A DNA stretch of 64,000 nucleotides, from positions 3,596,001-3,660,000 of the forward strand of contig NZ_JACBZY010000001.1 in NCBI RefSeq assembly GCF_013408685.1. The letters are read 5' to 3'. Origin of the DNA: Schumannella luteola (GTDB lineage Bacteria > Actinomycetota > Actinomycetes > Actinomycetales > Microbacteriaceae). Positions within the stretch are counted from its first letter, which is position 1, and each line of letters begins with the position of its first letter. Of this stretch, positions 34,039 to 42,356 are shown piece by piece. The notes beneath the pieces were generated by a model. That model was not told the origin of the DNA. It did not search any database and saw only the letters and a program-made list of their open reading frames with translations. A program made the translations under genes and the position numbers.

Positions 34039-34848
34039 TCAGGGGCGCAGGCGGGCGATCGCCTGGGCGCGAGTCGCGACGAGCAGCTTGCCGAAGATCG
34101 CGTTGACGTGGGTCTTGACCGTCGCGGTCGAGACGAAGAGCCGGCCGGCGATCTCGGGGTTGGCGAGCCCCTCGGCCATGAGCAGCGCGACCTCGGCCTC
34201 GCGGGCGGTCAGCTCGGGCTCGCGGCGCCGCAGCTCGGCGAGCGGATCGACGGATGCCGAGGCCTGCTCCGCCGCGTCACCGGAAGCCGCGGCCGCGGCG
34301 GCGCCTGCTGCCGGGGTCGCGCTCGCCGCGGCCAGTCCGCCGATCAGGCGCGCGCCGACCTCGGCGGCGAGCGTCGTCTGCCCGCTGCGCACCGCGCGCA
34401 CGGCGGCGGCGATCTCGGCGCGGCCGGCATCCTTCGTCAGGTAGCCGCGGGCGCCGGCGCGCAGCGCGCCCATGATCGAGGCGTCGTCGGCGTAGGTCGT
34501 GAGCACGAGCACGGCGGTCTGCGGAGCCGCCTCGCGCAGGCGCTCCGTCGCGGCGGCGCCGTCGAGCACGGGCATGCGAAGATCCATGAGCACGACGTCG
34601 GGCGCGAGAGCGGTCGCCAGCTCGACCGCCTGCGCGCCGTCGACGGCCTCGCCGACGATCTCGATGTCGGGCTCGAGGCCGAGCACCGTCACGATGCCGT
34701 CGCGCACGATCGCCTGGTCGTCGGCGACGATCACGCGGATGCGCGGCGTGCCGCCGGCGGGCGCATCGGCGCCGTGCGCCGCCTCGGCCGAGGTCGGGCC
34801 TGCGGTCGCGGTCGGGCCTGCGGTCGCGCCCGCGCCCTGGCCGCTCAC
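34039..34848 (-). CDS. Two-component response regulator, NarL/LuxR type
   Basis: 269 aa. Receiver domain at about residues 36-155 with the acidic pair ADD (42-44), phospho-acceptor Asp89 in VVLMDLRMP, the conserved Thr in LVLTTYAD and Lys in GYLTKDAG. After an Ala-rich linker of about 45 residues comes a LuxR-type helix-turn-helix (LTAREAEVALLMAEGLANPEIAG...STATVKTHVNAIFGKL) at the C-terminus. A 33-residue Gly/Ala/Thr-rich tail precedes the receiver domain. The GTG start overlaps the kinase stop by 4 nt (GTGA), which fixes it. Targets are unknown. Confidence 0.93.
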   Translation of the reverse strand: MSGQGAGATAGPTATAGPTSAEAAHGADAPAGGTPRIRVIVADDQAIVRDGIVTVLGLEPDIEIVGEAVDGAQAVELATALAPDVVLMDLRMPVLDGAAATERLREAAPQTAVLVLTTYADDASIMGALRAGARGYLTKDAGRAEIAAAVRAVRSGQTTLAAEVGARLIGGLAAASATPAAGAAAAAASGDAAEQASASVDPLAELRRREPELTAREAEVALLMAEGLANPEIAGRLFVSTATVKTHVNAIFGKLLVATRAQAIARLRP

Positions 34849-36077
34849 TCCGGCACCTCCGCCCGCACGACGAAGCGCGTGCCGGCACCCTCGACGCCGG
34901 TGCGCAGCTCGGCGCCCTCGATCTCGCTCACGCGCTCCTCCATCCCGGCGAGGCCGTGGCCGCCGCCCGTCGTCGCCGCGGCGCCGGCGGCGCCGAGCGG
35001 ATTCGTCACCTCGAGCACGAGCCGGCCGTGGTCGGCGGCGGCGACCGGCGCCGCCGCCATGCTCGGCCGCGCGCCCGGAACCCGCCGCAGCTCGACCGTC
35101 ACCGGCTGCCCGGCGGCGTGCTTGCGTGCGTTGCTCAGCGCCTCCTGCAGGATGCGGCGCAGCGCCGTCGCGGTCAGCGCCGGCAGCGCGCGCGGCGGGG
35201 CGGCGAGTCGCGCATCCACCTCGCCGCCGAGCGCGCGGTGCGCCTCGATCAGCTCGGCGAGCGCCGCGGTCGCGTCGCCGGCCGGAACCGGAGCCGCGTC
35301 CGTCTCGTCGGAGCGCAGCGCATCCACGGCCCGACGCGCGTCGCGGAGCCCGTCGACCGCGAGGGTGCGGGACGACCGCACGCGCGCGGCCGCCTCGTCG
35401 ACGCGACCGGATTCGAGCAGAGCATCGACCGCATCCAGCTGCACGACCAGCGCGCCGAGCCCGTGCGCGAGCACATCGTGCAGATCGCGGGCGACGCGGG
35501 CGTGATCGTCGAGCCGCTCGGCGCGGCGCCGCTGCTCAGCGAGCTCGCGCAGCCGCAGCTCGGCCGCGTTGACCTGCCGCCGGCTGACGCCGACGAGCGC
35601 GGAGATGACCAGCATCGCCAGCGAGCCGACGATGACGCCGCCGAGGTCGCGGCTCTCGGACGAGGTGAGCAGCAGTCCGGCGCCGAGCGCGGCGACCGCC
35701 ACCACGAACGCGACGACGCCGACGCGCACCGGGCGCTCGAGCCGGCCGATCACGAGCACCAGCCCGACCGCGAGCGGCACTCCCCCGAGCACGTTCGCCT
35801 CGAAGGCGACCAGGCCGCCGACGACGATCATCCCGAGCTCGAACCCGAACTGACGCCGCGGCATCGTGTCGGGCAGCAGGGTGCGCACGATCCACCCGAT
35901 GATGCCCAGCGCGCAGGCGAGCCAGACCCACGGCGCCCGGTGGGTGGTGGCGAACATCGAGGCGAGTCCGAAGGCGAACACCCCGCCCCAGATCACGCTG
36001 AACAGCCAGCTGCGCCCGCCGCCGCGCGGCGCACCGGCGCGCGCGATCGCGTCGGCGGCGCGCGAGCTGAAGGTCAC
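34845..36077 (-). CDS. Two-component sensor histidine kinase, NarL-partner (HisKA_3) type
   Basis: 410 aa. Five or six N-terminal membrane helices with very short loops (no extracellular sensor domain), then the dimerisation/phospho-acceptor segment VARDLHDVLAHGLGALVVQLDAV with the His of the HisKA_3 family, and an ATP-binding domain with LSNARKHAAG (N box) and GGGHGLAGMEERV (G box). A small sensing module inside the membrane suggests envelope stress or membrane-state sensing, as in LiaS/DesK relatives; this is inference. GTG at 36077 is chosen because the frame upstream is not kinase-like; CAGGAT lies 6 nt before it, so it may be leaderless. Confidence 0.92.
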   Translation of the reverse strand: MTFSSRAADAIARAGAPRGGGRSWLFSVIWGGVFAFGLASMFATTHRAPWVWLACALGIIGWIVRTLLPDTMPRRQFGFELGMIVVGGLVAFEANVLGGVPLAVGLVLVIGRLERPVRVGVVAFVVAVAALGAGLLLTSSESRDLGGVIVGSLAMLVISALVGVSRRQVNAAELRLRELAEQRRRAERLDDHARVARDLHDVLAHGLGALVVQLDAVDALLESGRVDEAAARVRSSRTLAVDGLRDARRAVDALRSDETDAAPVPAGDATAALAELIEAHRALGGEVDARLAAPPRALPALTATALRRILQEALSNARKHAAGQPVTVELRRVPGARPSMAAAPVAAADHGRLVLEVTNPLGAAGAAATTGGGHGLAGMEERVSEIEGAELRTGVEGAGTRFVVRAEVPE

Positions 36078-36183
36078 GGCTCCATCCTGCCGCCGACCCC
36101 GCACGGGCGGGCCGCACACGCGGCGGTGCCGCATCCCCGTGAGGATGCGGCACCCGACCGGAGCGCAGCGGCGAGATCGGCGC

Positions 36184-36711
36184 TCACGCGGCGCCCACGC
36201 CGGTCAGCTCCTGGTGGCGAGCCAGACGCATCTGGATGACGCCGGCCCGCACGAGGCGGTTCGCGCCGATGACGAGCAGGATCGCGCCGGTCGAGGCGAC
36301 GAGCGCGCCGAACCCCATCGACCCGGCCCAGACGTCGATGCCGATGCGCACGGCGATGAGCGCGAAGAACAGGGCGGCACCGACCCAGCCGGTGCGGGTC
36401 TGCCACTCGATCACCTGACCGCGGCGGTCGACGACGTGGCCGTCGACGCTGCGGAAGCGGGTGATGACGCCCATGACGACGCCGATCGCGAGGCTGAGCG
36501 CCAGCTCGAGCAGCAGCAGCCCGAGGCCCTGCGCGGTGAACGCCGCGGCCGGCGTCGACTTCACGAGCAGGCCGAGGCCCACGACACCGAGGATCGCCGG
36601 CATGAGCCAGTTCGAGCGGGCGGTGAGGTTCTGCCAGGTCGACTGGCGGTAGCCGATGTACACGACCAGCGCGAGGCCGAGGGCGATCGAGATGAGGTTC
36701 TGAGCGGTCAT
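36184..36711 (-). CDS. Unrecognised membrane protein (possible DUF1453/CcdC-like)
   Basis: 175 aa with five hydrophobic helices: SIALGLALVVYIGYRQ, LMPAILGVVGLGLLV, LGLLLLELALSLAIGVVMGVI, VGAALFFALIAVRIGI and GFGALVASTGAILLVIGANRL. The layout, with a basic VITRFRSVDGHVVDRRGQVIEW loop, resembles the DUF1453/CcdC-like group, but this is a weak call. ATG at 36711 (MTAQNLISIALG) is preferred; the open frame further upstream is not membrane-like. Stands alone after the two-component genes. Confidence 0.75.
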   Translation of the reverse strand: MTAQNLISIALGLALVVYIGYRQSTWQNLTARSNWLMPAILGVVGLGLLVKSTPAAAFTAQGLGLLLLELALSLAIGVVMGVITRFRSVDGHVVDRRGQVIEWQTRTGWVGAALFFALIAVRIGIDVWAGSMGFGALVASTGAILLVIGANRLVRAGVIQMRLARHQELTGVGAA

Positions 36712-36782
36712 GAGTCCACTGTCGCGAGCGACGGCGCGCGGCGAATCGGCCCGGGGGTGGGGCCGCGGGTGGAGATGAGAAG

Positions 36783-36820
36783 GATGCGGGTGGAGAGCCT
36801 GCACGCCCTCCACCCGCATC
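36783..36820 (-). terminator. Terminator of the glucoamylase-like gene
   Basis: A perfect 13-bp stem (36783-36795 with 36808-36820), 12-nt loop, 115 nt past the stop of the gene at 36935. The rest of this 223-nt gap shows no gene. Confidence 0.55.
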
Positions 36821-36934
36821 GGGGGCACCCGTGTCGGGTGGGATGCGACGCGGGGCACCACCACGAGCCCGCGCCGCATCGGGTCGGCCGGCGGGCGGTG
36901 CGCCCGGCTCGGCCTGGTCTGTCAGCTCATCCGC

Positions 36935-38554
36935 TCAGCCGAGCTTCGAGCCGAACACCTGAGCCGCCACCACCGGACGCACCGCCTTCTCGAAGGCGCG
37001 GTCGGCGAAGTACGACTTGAGCTTGTCGTGACCGAGCTCGTTGAAGATCGCGGCCATGATCATCGACTGGTCGAGCGACAGGTAGCGCTCGGCGACGCGA
37101 TCGGACTTCACCGCGACGGCGTCGTAGAAGCCGCCGGGGCCGTAGGCGCCCAGCGTGTTCTTGATGCCGTCGAGGTTCGTCAGCGCGGCCTTCTTGTCGT
37201 AGGGCAGAGCGAGGAACGCGGCGTGCGGGGTGACGACGCCGTCGCCGAAGGCCGGCGTCGGGTTCGTCGCGTCGCGGCAGCCCTCATAGCCGAGGTCGAC
37301 GTCGGTGCGCTCCTCGTCGGAGGTGTAGCCGTCGCTCTGCATGCCGATCGCGTCGACGCCGTACTCGCGGTAGCCGCCAGCCGGGTCGCTGGCGGGCGAG
37401 AAGCCCCAGTAGCCGTAGCCGGCCTCATCCAGCCCGTGATGGATCTGCGCCTTCACGGTCGCCGGGTGGTTGACGCCCCAGCTGCGCGGGCCCCACTGCG
37501 CCTCGGGCACGAACAGGTCGGGCATGAGCGCCTCGAACATGCTGCCGCCCCAGGCGGGAACGAGCTGCATGCCGTCGTAGGAGTAGGTGCCCTCGTAGAC
37601 CTTCGTGCCGTTGTAGTCGCGGGTCACGCCGGTCGGCTTCTGCTCCTGCCAGCCGAAGTCGCAGCCCTGGTCGGGCATGGTGCGGTAGGTGCCGTAGTAG
37701 TCCTTCGCGGGGATCTGCCCGTTCGCGATGCCGACGTAGGTCGCGATGCGCGCCTCGCTGACGGTCGTGTCGTACCAGTGGCAGGTGTAGTAGACGGTCG
37801 TGCCGCTGCCGGTGTAGTCGCCGGGCACGGTGCAGCCGTCGCCGGGAGGCGCATCCCAGAAGCCGCCGCGGTTGAGGCCGAGCGCCGGGTCGATGCCGGG
37901 CTTGGATGCGGCCGCGGCCTTGTCGTGGAACCACGAGAAGTCCATCGACGAGTACAGGGCGCCGGCCTGCTTCTTCAGCGAGGGATCGGCGTTGCCGACC
38001 ACGCGGAGCGCCGCGGCGAGCCAGCCGTTGTCGACGGTGGAGAGGAAGGGGTGGACGGTCGAGCCGTCTTCGGGCCAGCTCGTGAGCTTGGCGCCGGTGG
38101 ACGGCGAGTACCAGTTGTAGAACATGCCGCTGCCCTGGTGGCGCTCGAGGGTGCCGAGGGTCTTCAGGGTGGCGGCGAGGCGCGCGCGGGCGTCGTCGCG
38201 GTCGATGATGCCGAGGTCGCGGGCGGCGACGGTCGACCAGAGGTAGCCGCCGATGTTGGTCGGGCTGGTCTCGGCGCTGGCTTTCGTCAGGTCGCCGGTG
38301 ATGTTGTCGGCGGGGAGGCCGGTGGCCTTGACGGTCATGGCGTCCATCGAGCGCCAGGTGTCTTTCGCGTACTGCAGGAGGGTCTGATCGTCGGCGGAGC
38401 CGTGGCCTCCGCCCGGGCCGCCGTGGCCGGGGCCGCCGGACCCGCCCGGTCCTCCGCCGTAGCCGCCGGCGTTCGCCGCGGCGGGGACGGCGATCGCGAT
38501 GCCGAGGGCGGCGATCGCGGCGAGCGGGGTGAGCAGTCGGGTCGAGCGTCTCAT
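36935..38554 (-). CDS. Secreted glucoamylase-like (PF10091-type) glycoside hydrolase
   Basis: 539 aa. Signal peptide at residues 1-29 (LLTPLAAIAALGIAIAVPAAANA), then a Gly/Pro/His-rich linker and an (alpha/alpha)6-barrel. Family segments are STVDNGWLAAALR, LGLNRGGFWDAPP, SEARIATYVGIANGQIP, and GGSMFEALMPDLFVPE with WGPRSWGVNHP. These match the glycoamylase-like group, which includes beta-1,2-glucan-active enzymes (GH144 and relatives); the true substrate is unknown. The ATG at 38554 follows GGGAG and begins the signal peptide. Divergent from the spermidine-synthase-like gene. Confidence 0.85.
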   Translation of the reverse strand: MRRSTRLLTPLAAIAALGIAIAVPAAANAGGYGGGPGGSGGPGHGGPGGGHGSADDQTLLQYAKDTWRSMDAMTVKATGLPADNITGDLTKASAETSPTNIGGYLWSTVAARDLGIIDRDDARARLAATLKTLGTLERHQGSGMFYNWYSPSTGAKLTSWPEDGSTVHPFLSTVDNGWLAAALRVVGNADPSLKKQAGALYSSMDFSWFHDKAAAASKPGIDPALGLNRGGFWDAPPGDGCTVPGDYTGSGTTVYYTCHWYDTTVSEARIATYVGIANGQIPAKDYYGTYRTMPDQGCDFGWQEQKPTGVTRDYNGTKVYEGTYSYDGMQLVPAWGGSMFEALMPDLFVPEAQWGPRSWGVNHPATVKAQIHHGLDEAGYGYWGFSPASDPAGGYREYGVDAIGMQSDGYTSDEERTDVDLGYEGCRDATNPTPAFGDGVVTPHAAFLALPYDKKAALTNLDGIKNTLGAYGPGGFYDAVAVKSDRVAERYLSLDQSMIMAAIFNELGHDKLKSYFADRAFEKAVRPVVAAQVFGSKLG

Positions 38555-38657
38555 CGGGAACTCCCTTGTTCTCGGATCTCGTGCATCCATTCCACCGCGA
38601 AAACCTGACGAGCGCAAGGTTTTCGTTGTCGGCGGCGTCGGATCGCACGACGCGACC

Positions 38658-38669
38658 TAGGCTGTGCGG
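38658..38669 (+). promoter_or_regulatory. Leaderless promoter (-10 TAGGCT)
   Basis: TAGGCT at 38658-38663, then 6 nt and GTG at 38670. This decides the start of the spermidine-synthase-like gene. Confidence 0.6.
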
Positions 38670-39533
38670 GTGGCGAGACAGATCGAGGAACCGCCGCTGC
38701 CGGGCATCGTGCTCGACAGCGGACTCTGGGCCGAGGTGCGCCCCGACCGCTGGAACGACGGGGCCTACGAGCTCGTCGTCGACGGCACCCCGCAGTCGCA
38801 CGTGCACCTCGAACAGCCCGAGGAGCTGTTCTTCGAATACGTGCGCCGCATGGGCCACGTGATCGACCAGCTGCCCGCCGGGCCGGTCACCGCCGTGCAC
38901 CTCGGCGCCGGCGCGCTCACCCTGCCGCGCTACGTCGCCGCCACCCGGCCGGGATCGCGTCAGCAGGTGCTCGAGCTCGAGCGCCCCCTCGTCGACCTCG
39001 TGCGTCGCGAGCTGCCGCTGCCGAAGGATGCCGCCATCCGGGTGCGCTACGGCGACGCCCGGGAGACGCTCGCCAAGCTGCCGCCCGCACTGAACGGCAC
39101 CGTCGACCTGCTCGTCGTCGACGTCTTCGGCGGCTCGCGCATCCCCGCCCACGTCACGAGCGCCGAGTTCTACGGCGAGTGCGCCGCCCTGCTCGCCCCC
39201 GGCGGGGTGCTGCTGGCCAACATCGCCGACGGCGCCGGGCTCGCCTTCGCCCGCGGTCAGGCCGCCACCCTCTCCTCGGTGTTCACCGACGTCGCCGCGC
39301 TCGCCGACACCCAGATGCTCAAGGGGCGCCGCTTCGGCAACGTCGTGCTGGCCGCCTCCCCCAGCGAGATCCCGCTCGAATGGCTGCCGCGCCTGCTCGC
39401 CGGCGGACCGCATCCGGCCAAGGTCGTGCACGGGCGCGAGCTGAAGGACTGGATCGCCGGCGCCGCCGTCGTGAGCGACGCCACCGCCATCCCCTCGCCG
39501 CCGCCCGCGCGCAGCATCTTCGAGGTCAAGTGA
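38670..39533 (+). CDS. Spermidine-synthase-like methyltransferase-fold protein
   Basis: 287 aa from the leaderless GTG (an earlier in-frame GTG at 38664 would add two residues). Rossmann fold of the polyamine aminopropyltransferase type: VTAVHLGAGALTLPRYVA (nucleoside-binding loop), QQVLELERPLVDLVRREL (acidic residue binding ribose), RVRYGDARETL, and DLLVVDVFGGSRIPAHVTSAEFY. The gate-keeping aspartates expected for polyamine substrate are not obvious, and actinobacterial members of this group are mostly of unknown function, so aminopropyl transfer is not asserted. Confidence 0.85.
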   Translation: MARQIEEPPLPGIVLDSGLWAEVRPDRWNDGAYELVVDGTPQSHVHLEQPEELFFEYVRRMGHVIDQLPAGPVTAVHLGAGALTLPRYVAATRPGSRQQVLELERPLVDLVRRELPLPKDAAIRVRYGDARETLAKLPPALNGTVDLLVVDVFGGSRIPAHVTSAEFYGECAALLAPGGVLLANIADGAGLAFARGQAATLSSVFTDVAALADTQMLKGRRFGNVVLAASPSEIPLEWLPRLLAGGPHPAKVVHGRELKDWIAGAAVVSDATAIPSPPPARSIFEVK

Positions 39534-39598
39534 CCCCGCGCCCATACAGCGGCGGGTCCGCGCCGGGCATGACGACACCTCGGTTCAGCGACGGGCGC

Positions 39599-39610
39599 TA
39601 CCGTCGGAGC
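39599..39610 (+). promoter_or_regulatory. Leaderless promoter (-10 TACCGT)
   Basis: TACCGT at 39599-39604, then 6 nt and ATG at 39611, the start of the sugar-dehydrogenase lipoprotein. Confidence 0.5.
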
Positions 39611-40753
39611 ATGGCTCGACGCATCCAGGCCGCGCTCGCCGCGGCCGCCCTCGCCGGCCTCGCCCTCAGCGGCTGCGGCCCCACCACGACCGCCCCCGCC
39701 ACGCCGACCCCGACTCCCCCGAGCACCGCCGCCCCCGCCGGCTACACCGCCCCGACCGGCGAGCCGACCGTGCTCGCGACCGGCCTCGAGAGCCCCTGGT
39801 CGATCGTGCGACTCAGCACGGGCGAGACCCTCATCAGCGAGCGGGACAGCGGACGGATCGTGCAGGTCGGGCAGGACGGCGACCTCGACAGCATCGGCAC
39901 CGTTCCCGGCGTCGTGCACCAGGGCGAAGGCGGGCTGCTCGGCCTCGCCGAGCACTCCGACGGTTCGATGCGCTGGCTGTACGCCTACCTCACGACCCAG
40001 AACGACAACCGCATCGTGCGCATGCCGCTCGGCGACGAGCTCGGCCTCGGCACCCCGCAGATCGTGCTGAAGGGCCTCGCGAAGGCCGCCAACCACGACG
40101 GCGGCCGCATCGCCTTCGGCCCCGACGGCATGCTCTACGCGACGGTCGGCGACGCCGGAGAGCCCGCCCGCGCGCAGGACCGCAGCTCGCTCAACGGCAA
40201 GATCCTGCGCATGACGCCGACCGGCGGCGTACCCGAAGACAACCCCTTCGACGGCTCTCTCGTCTACTCGCTGGGGCACCGCAACCCGCAGGGACTCGCC
40301 TGGGATGCGAGCGGTCAGCTCTACGCCGCCGAGTTCGGGCAGGACACCTGGGACGAGTTCAACCGCATCCAGCCCGGCAAGAACTACGGCTGGCCGATCG
40401 TCGAGGGCCAGGGCGACAAGAAGGGCTACGTCGACCCGCTGCTGCAGTGGAAGACCGACGACGCCAGCCCGAGCGGCCTCGCCTACGTCGGCGGCACCTT
40501 CTACCTGGCCGCGCTCAAGGGCCAGCGGCTCTGGTCGATCCTGCCCGGCGACCTCGGTCGCGGCTGGACGCAGGCGACCTCGGCCGAGGGCACGCCCTGG
40601 TTCGAGGGCGCCTACGGACGCATCCGGGATGCGGTGCCCGGCCCCGACGGCACGCTCTGGATCATCACGAACAACACCGACGGTCGCGGCTCGGCGAAGT
40701 CGGGCGACGACAAGCTGCTGCAGGTGAGCCTGACGGCGCAGGGCGCGGGCTGA
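39611..40753 (+). CDS. PQQ-type glucose/sorbosone dehydrogenase-like lipoprotein
   Basis: 380 aa. Lipoprotein signal with cysteine at residue 22 (LAGLALSGC), a Thr/Pro/Ala-rich linker, then a six-bladed beta-propeller. Family motifs include LESPWSIVRLSTGETLISERDSGRI, GEGGLLGLAEH, NHDGGRIAFGPDGMLYATVGDAG, and YSLGHRNPQGLAWD, with AEFGQDTWDEFNRIQPGKNYGWP near the active site. Soluble aldose dehydrogenases of this fold oxidise sugars using PQQ; cofactor and substrate are unverified. The stop overlaps the next start (TGATG), making an operon with the SprT-like gene. Confidence 0.88.
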   Translation: MARRIQAALAAAALAGLALSGCGPTTTAPATPTPTPPSTAAPAGYTAPTGEPTVLATGLESPWSIVRLSTGETLISERDSGRIVQVGQDGDLDSIGTVPGVVHQGEGGLLGLAEHSDGSMRWLYAYLTTQNDNRIVRMPLGDELGLGTPQIVLKGLAKAANHDGGRIAFGPDGMLYATVGDAGEPARAQDRSSLNGKILRMTPTGGVPEDNPFDGSLVYSLGHRNPQGLAWDASGQLYAAEFGQDTWDEFNRIQPGKNYGWPIVEGQGDKKGYVDPLLQWKTDDASPSGLAYVGGTFYLAALKGQRLWSILPGDLGRGWTQATSAEGTPWFEGAYGRIRDAVPGPDGTLWIITNNTDGRGSAKSGDDKLLQVSLTAQGAG

Positions 40754-41259
40754 TGGCCGATCTCGACCGCGTGCGACGCTGGGCCGACGCGCTGATCGCG
40801 CTGCACCTCGACCCCGCCGTGTGGACCTTCGCCTTCGACTCGGCGAAGACCCGCGCCGGGCTCTGCGACTACACCCACCGGCGCATCAGCGTCTCGCGGC
40901 ACCTCGCCGGGCGGTTCGACGACGACGAGATCCATCAGGTGCTGCTGCACGAGGTCGCGCACGCGCTCGCCGGGCCGCGCGCCGGGCACGGCCCGAAGTG
41001 GAAGGCGACCGCCGCCGAGCTCGGCTACGTCGGCTCGCGGCTGCACAGCGGCGGTGTCGCCGAGGAGCTCGCACCGTGGATCGGCACCTGCCCGGCCGGC
41101 CACAGCCACTACCGCTACCGCAAGCCTACCCGCGAGCTGTCGTGCGCGAAGTGCTCCCGCCGCTACGACCCGCGCGCCGCGATCGTCTGGGTGCGCCGGG
41201 AGGAACTGGATGCGCGTCAGGCGGCCGCCGCGTCCGTCTCCGGAGCGGCGACCGCCTGA
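40753..41259 (+). CDS. SprT-like zinc metallopeptidase-domain protein
   Basis: 168 aa. The zinc-peptidase motif HEVAHALAGPRAGHGPKW (His66, Glu67, His70 and His79) is intact, followed by a small zinc ribbon (GTCPAGH ... SCAKCSRRYDP). This is the SprT-like/DUF45-type domain, related to the DNA-protein crosslink protease SPRTN; function in actinobacteria is unproven. Its ATG is one base into the stop of the preceding gene, so translation is coupled to the dehydrogenase lipoprotein although no functional link is evident. Confidence 0.9.
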   Translation: MADLDRVRRWADALIALHLDPAVWTFAFDSAKTRAGLCDYTHRRISVSRHLAGRFDDDEIHQVLLHEVAHALAGPRAGHGPKWKATAAELGYVGSRLHSGGVAEELAPWIGTCPAGHSHYRYRKPTRELSCAKCSRRYDPRAAIVWVRREELDARQAAAASVSGAATA

Positions 41260-41291
41260 GCGCCACGGCACTCGGCCGCGGCAGGGGGTCT

Positions 41292-41307
41292 CAGGTCAGC
41301 TGACCTG
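41292..41307. repeat. 16-bp palindrome CAGGTCAGCTGACCTG between convergent genes
   Basis: Perfect palindrome overlapping the stop codon of the DUF427 gene, in the 36-nt gap to the SprT-like gene. Could serve as a short bidirectional terminator, but the loop would be minimal. Confidence 0.4.
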
Positions 41308-41598
41308 GACCTCCTTCCAGAACGCGACGTAGCCGGCGATGTCCTTGCCGACGCGCTGCTCGGCCGTCGGGAACGGGTGCGGGTAGGTCCAGGCGCGGTC
41401 CTGCAGCCACTCGTCGCCGCTCTTCACGAAGAAGTACTGGCACTCGCCCTTCCACGGGCAGGTGTACGGCGTGGGACTGTCCTTCAGCAGGTCGCGGTTG
41501 ATGCTGGCCGGCGGGAAGTAGACGTTGCCCTCGATGTGCAGGACGTCGGCCTCGTCGGCCTCGGCGACGACGACGCCGTTGATCGTGGCGGTGGGCAT
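41296..41598 (-). CDS. DUF427 family protein
   Basis: 100 aa, normal length. Typical segments: VVVAEADEADVLHIEGNVYFP, TPYTCPWKGECQYFFVKSG and DRAWTYPHPFPTAEQRVGKDIAGYVAFW. The two cysteines flanking the PWKG loop are family hallmarks. The fold is a small beta-barrel of unknown function. The ATG has GAGGAGC 5 nt upstream. Its 5' side carries the 81-bp palindromic element. Confidence 0.93.
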   Translation of the reverse strand: MPTATINGVVVAEADEADVLHIEGNVYFPPASINRDLLKDSPTPYTCPWKGECQYFFVKSGDEWLQDRAWTYPHPFPTAEQRVGKDIAGYVAFWKEVQVS

Positions 41599-41703
41599 GG
41601 GCGCTCCTCAGGTCGTGGGGCGGAGGGCGGACGCGCCTCCGCTGATCGGAACGCTACGCGCGCCGTGCGCCATTCCGCCGGGTACCCGGCCCGGCAGTGA
41701 CCG

Positions 41704-41784
41704 ACCATCTCAAGGAGTTGCTGTAACCCGTGGGGCAGGTGAGCAACATCCGCCTCACCAGTGACACCAACTCCTTGAGATGGT
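41704..41784. repeat. 81-bp palindromic dispersed repeat, copy 1
   Basis: Ends ACCATCTCAAGGAGTTG (41704-41720) and its exact reverse complement (41768-41784); pairing continues for about 7 more positions with two mismatches. The 33-nt core holds GAGCAACATC and GCCTCAC. A second copy at 58580-58660 is the same length and matches in reverse orientation at roughly 80% of positions. No protein is encoded. It looks like a REP/MITE-type non-autonomous element. Confidence 0.8.
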
Positions 41785-41842
41785 TCGGGCTAAATGGGAG
41801 AACAGCTCCCGGGCGGGATGCGGGCTCGGTGCGGGCGCGCGG

Positions 41843-42301
41843 TCAGGCGCGGGCGAGGCGGGCCGTGACCGAGGCGCTGATCAGGTGGCGGGTGGCGTTG
41901 CGCAGGCCGCCGTAACCGGCGCCGGCGACGGCCGCCTCGGGCGAGCAGTGATCGATGCCGAGGTCGGCGAGACGGTCGATGATCGCTCCGGCGGCCAGCA
42001 GGTCCTCGACGGTGAAGCGCAGCGCCCCGGCCTCGGCCGGCTCGCCAGCGGCGACGACGGCGATCGAGACACGGTCGCCGCGCTCCTCCTGCTTGCGCAA
42101 CACGAGATCGCCGATGCGCTCCGCATCCTCGACCCGGGCGGTCTCGAGGCCCGGATGCGCGGGGGTCTCCTGCTCGCCGAGCTGATCGACCCAGACGAGC
42201 ACGTCCGCGTCGGCGAGCGCCGCGGCACCGGCCCGGCCCCAGTCGAAGCGCACCTGGTAGGTGGCCTGGGCGGAGGGATGCGAGGTGACGGGCGCGCTCA
42301 T
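41843..42301 (-). CDS. ComB-like 2-phosphosulfolactate phosphatase family protein, short
   Basis: 152 aa, against about 230-240 for ComB. Begins with the family pattern VRFDWGRAGAAALADADVLVWVDQLGEQ and ends with LRFTVEDLLAAGAIIDRLADLG then HCSPEAAVAGAGYGGLRN. The central part containing several ComB active-site segments is missing, so catalysis is doubtful; actinobacterial members are often short. No coenzyme M pathway is visible. ATG at 42301 lies 7 nt after TAGCCT (42314-42309), giving a leaderless mRNA. Confidence 0.75.
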   Translation of the reverse strand: MSAPVTSHPSAQATYQVRFDWGRAGAAALADADVLVWVDQLGEQETPAHPGLETARVEDAERIGDLVLRKQEERGDRVSIAVVAAGEPAEAGALRFTVEDLLAAGAIIDRLADLGIDHCSPEAAVAGAGYGGLRNATRHLISASVTARLARA

Positions 42302-42356
42302 GATGCCGAGGCTACCGACCTCACGGCGACGCCCCACGCGCCGACGACGCGGGAGG

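Noticed and set aside
41292-41307. Recombination or attachment site at the 16-bp palindrome
   Set aside because: No integrase, no second copy and no flanking mobile genes; a terminator or chance are simpler.
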